Below are positions 63,885 to 64,000 of a DNA stretch of 64,000 nucleotides, one piece after another (positions within the stretch are counted from its first letter, which is position 1; each line of letters opens with the position of its first letter). A program made the position numbers and the translations under genes. Source of the DNA: Diadophis punctatus similis (lineage: Eukaryota > Chordata > Lepidosauria > Squamata > Dipsadidae); NCBI GenBank assembly GCA_023053685.1, contig JALIGW010000059.1:2542001-2606000 (forward strand), read 5' to 3'. Under the pieces are notes generated by a model. That model was not told where the DNA came from and ran no database searches. It saw only the letters and a list, made by a program, of their open reading frames with translations.

Positions 63885-64000
63885 TGCATTAAATCAATCC
63901 ATTCTATATCTTCAGGGATTATGATAACACTATCTCCTAGGACTACTGTGTTCAAGTCAGGTTGATCTGATTCAATGCCCCAATCCTCCGGTGTAGGATA
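63863..64000 (-). pseudogene. Probable 3' end of retroviral pol, overlapping env start
   Basis: A minus-strand frame open from the window edge for 45 codons to a TAA at 63865-63863. It overlaps the env start (63884) by 22 bases in another frame, the usual arrangement of the integrase end and env in simple retroviruses. The residues (LGDSVIIIPEDIEW) are compatible with an integrase C-terminus but are not diagnostic. Confidence 0.45.

Overview
The window is eukaryotic repeat-rich DNA from a vertebrate, most probably a squamate reptile and likely a snake. The evidence is CR1 LINEs with TTATTA-type 3' tails, a CR1 fragment that runs into an AATAG/AACAG pentanucleotide microsatellite, several hAT-type nonautonomous elements with exact 8-bp target duplications, a CORE-SINE/MIR-like repeat, L1-type ORF1 sequences, and two spliced exons of a vertebrate nuclear gene (PAGR1). 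There are no prokaryotic operons, ribosome binding sites or CRISPR arrays.

Region 1 (1-45881) is one large composite satellite. The base unit is a tandem monomer of about 165-166 bp. Into it a single 5'-truncated CR1 LINE (about 3.53 kb, antisense) was inserted once. The CR1 plus flanking monomers was then amplified: seven CR1 copies (at 3582, 11770, 16291, 21307, 26658, 31674 and 37025) have the same two junctions. Two tandem higher-order units of exactly 10,367 bp (19824-30190 and 30191-40557) each contain two CR1 copies. A second captured element, an antisense retroviral-type LTR with an apparent primer-binding site, occurs three times with the same ends (8153, 42920, 44603). Each CR1 copy keeps an SGNH-esterase ORF1 fragment, an endonuclease frame and a 583-codon reverse-transcriptase frame. 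All seven share one endonuclease/RT frameshift, and copies 4-6 also share a nonsense codon.

Region 2 (45882-51552) starts where the satellite breaks off into the 3' end of a Ty3/Gypsy chromovirus-like retrotransposon (integrase, chromodomain, polypurine tract, 490-bp LTR). It continues with an antisense L1-like 5' piece, an old CR1 fragment, and a TA-flanked DNA transposon invaded by a hAT element.

Region 3 (51553-57540) holds the only host gene recognised: coding exons 1 and 2 of PAGR1 on the minus strand, with consistent splice sites and phases. The sequence to their left, presumably intron 2, contains a complete ORF1-only L1-type element with a perfect 16-bp target duplication, a compound pentanucleotide microsatellite joined to a CR1 fragment, two related DNA-transposon copies and a CORE-SINE. 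The last PAGR1 exon was not found. A CpG-rich promoter candidate lies at 57210-57545.

Region 4 (57545-64000) is mostly mobile DNA: an L1-like 5'UTR/ORF1 piece split by a hAT element, unclassified LTR/promoter-like repeats with a 96-bp internal repeat, a long (GA)n tract, a GC-rich hAT-like end, and at the right edge an antisense endogenous retrovirus (end of pol plus a broken env) split by another hAT element. Almost all coding capacity here belongs to mobile elements. PAGR1 is the only gene with a predictable cellular role.
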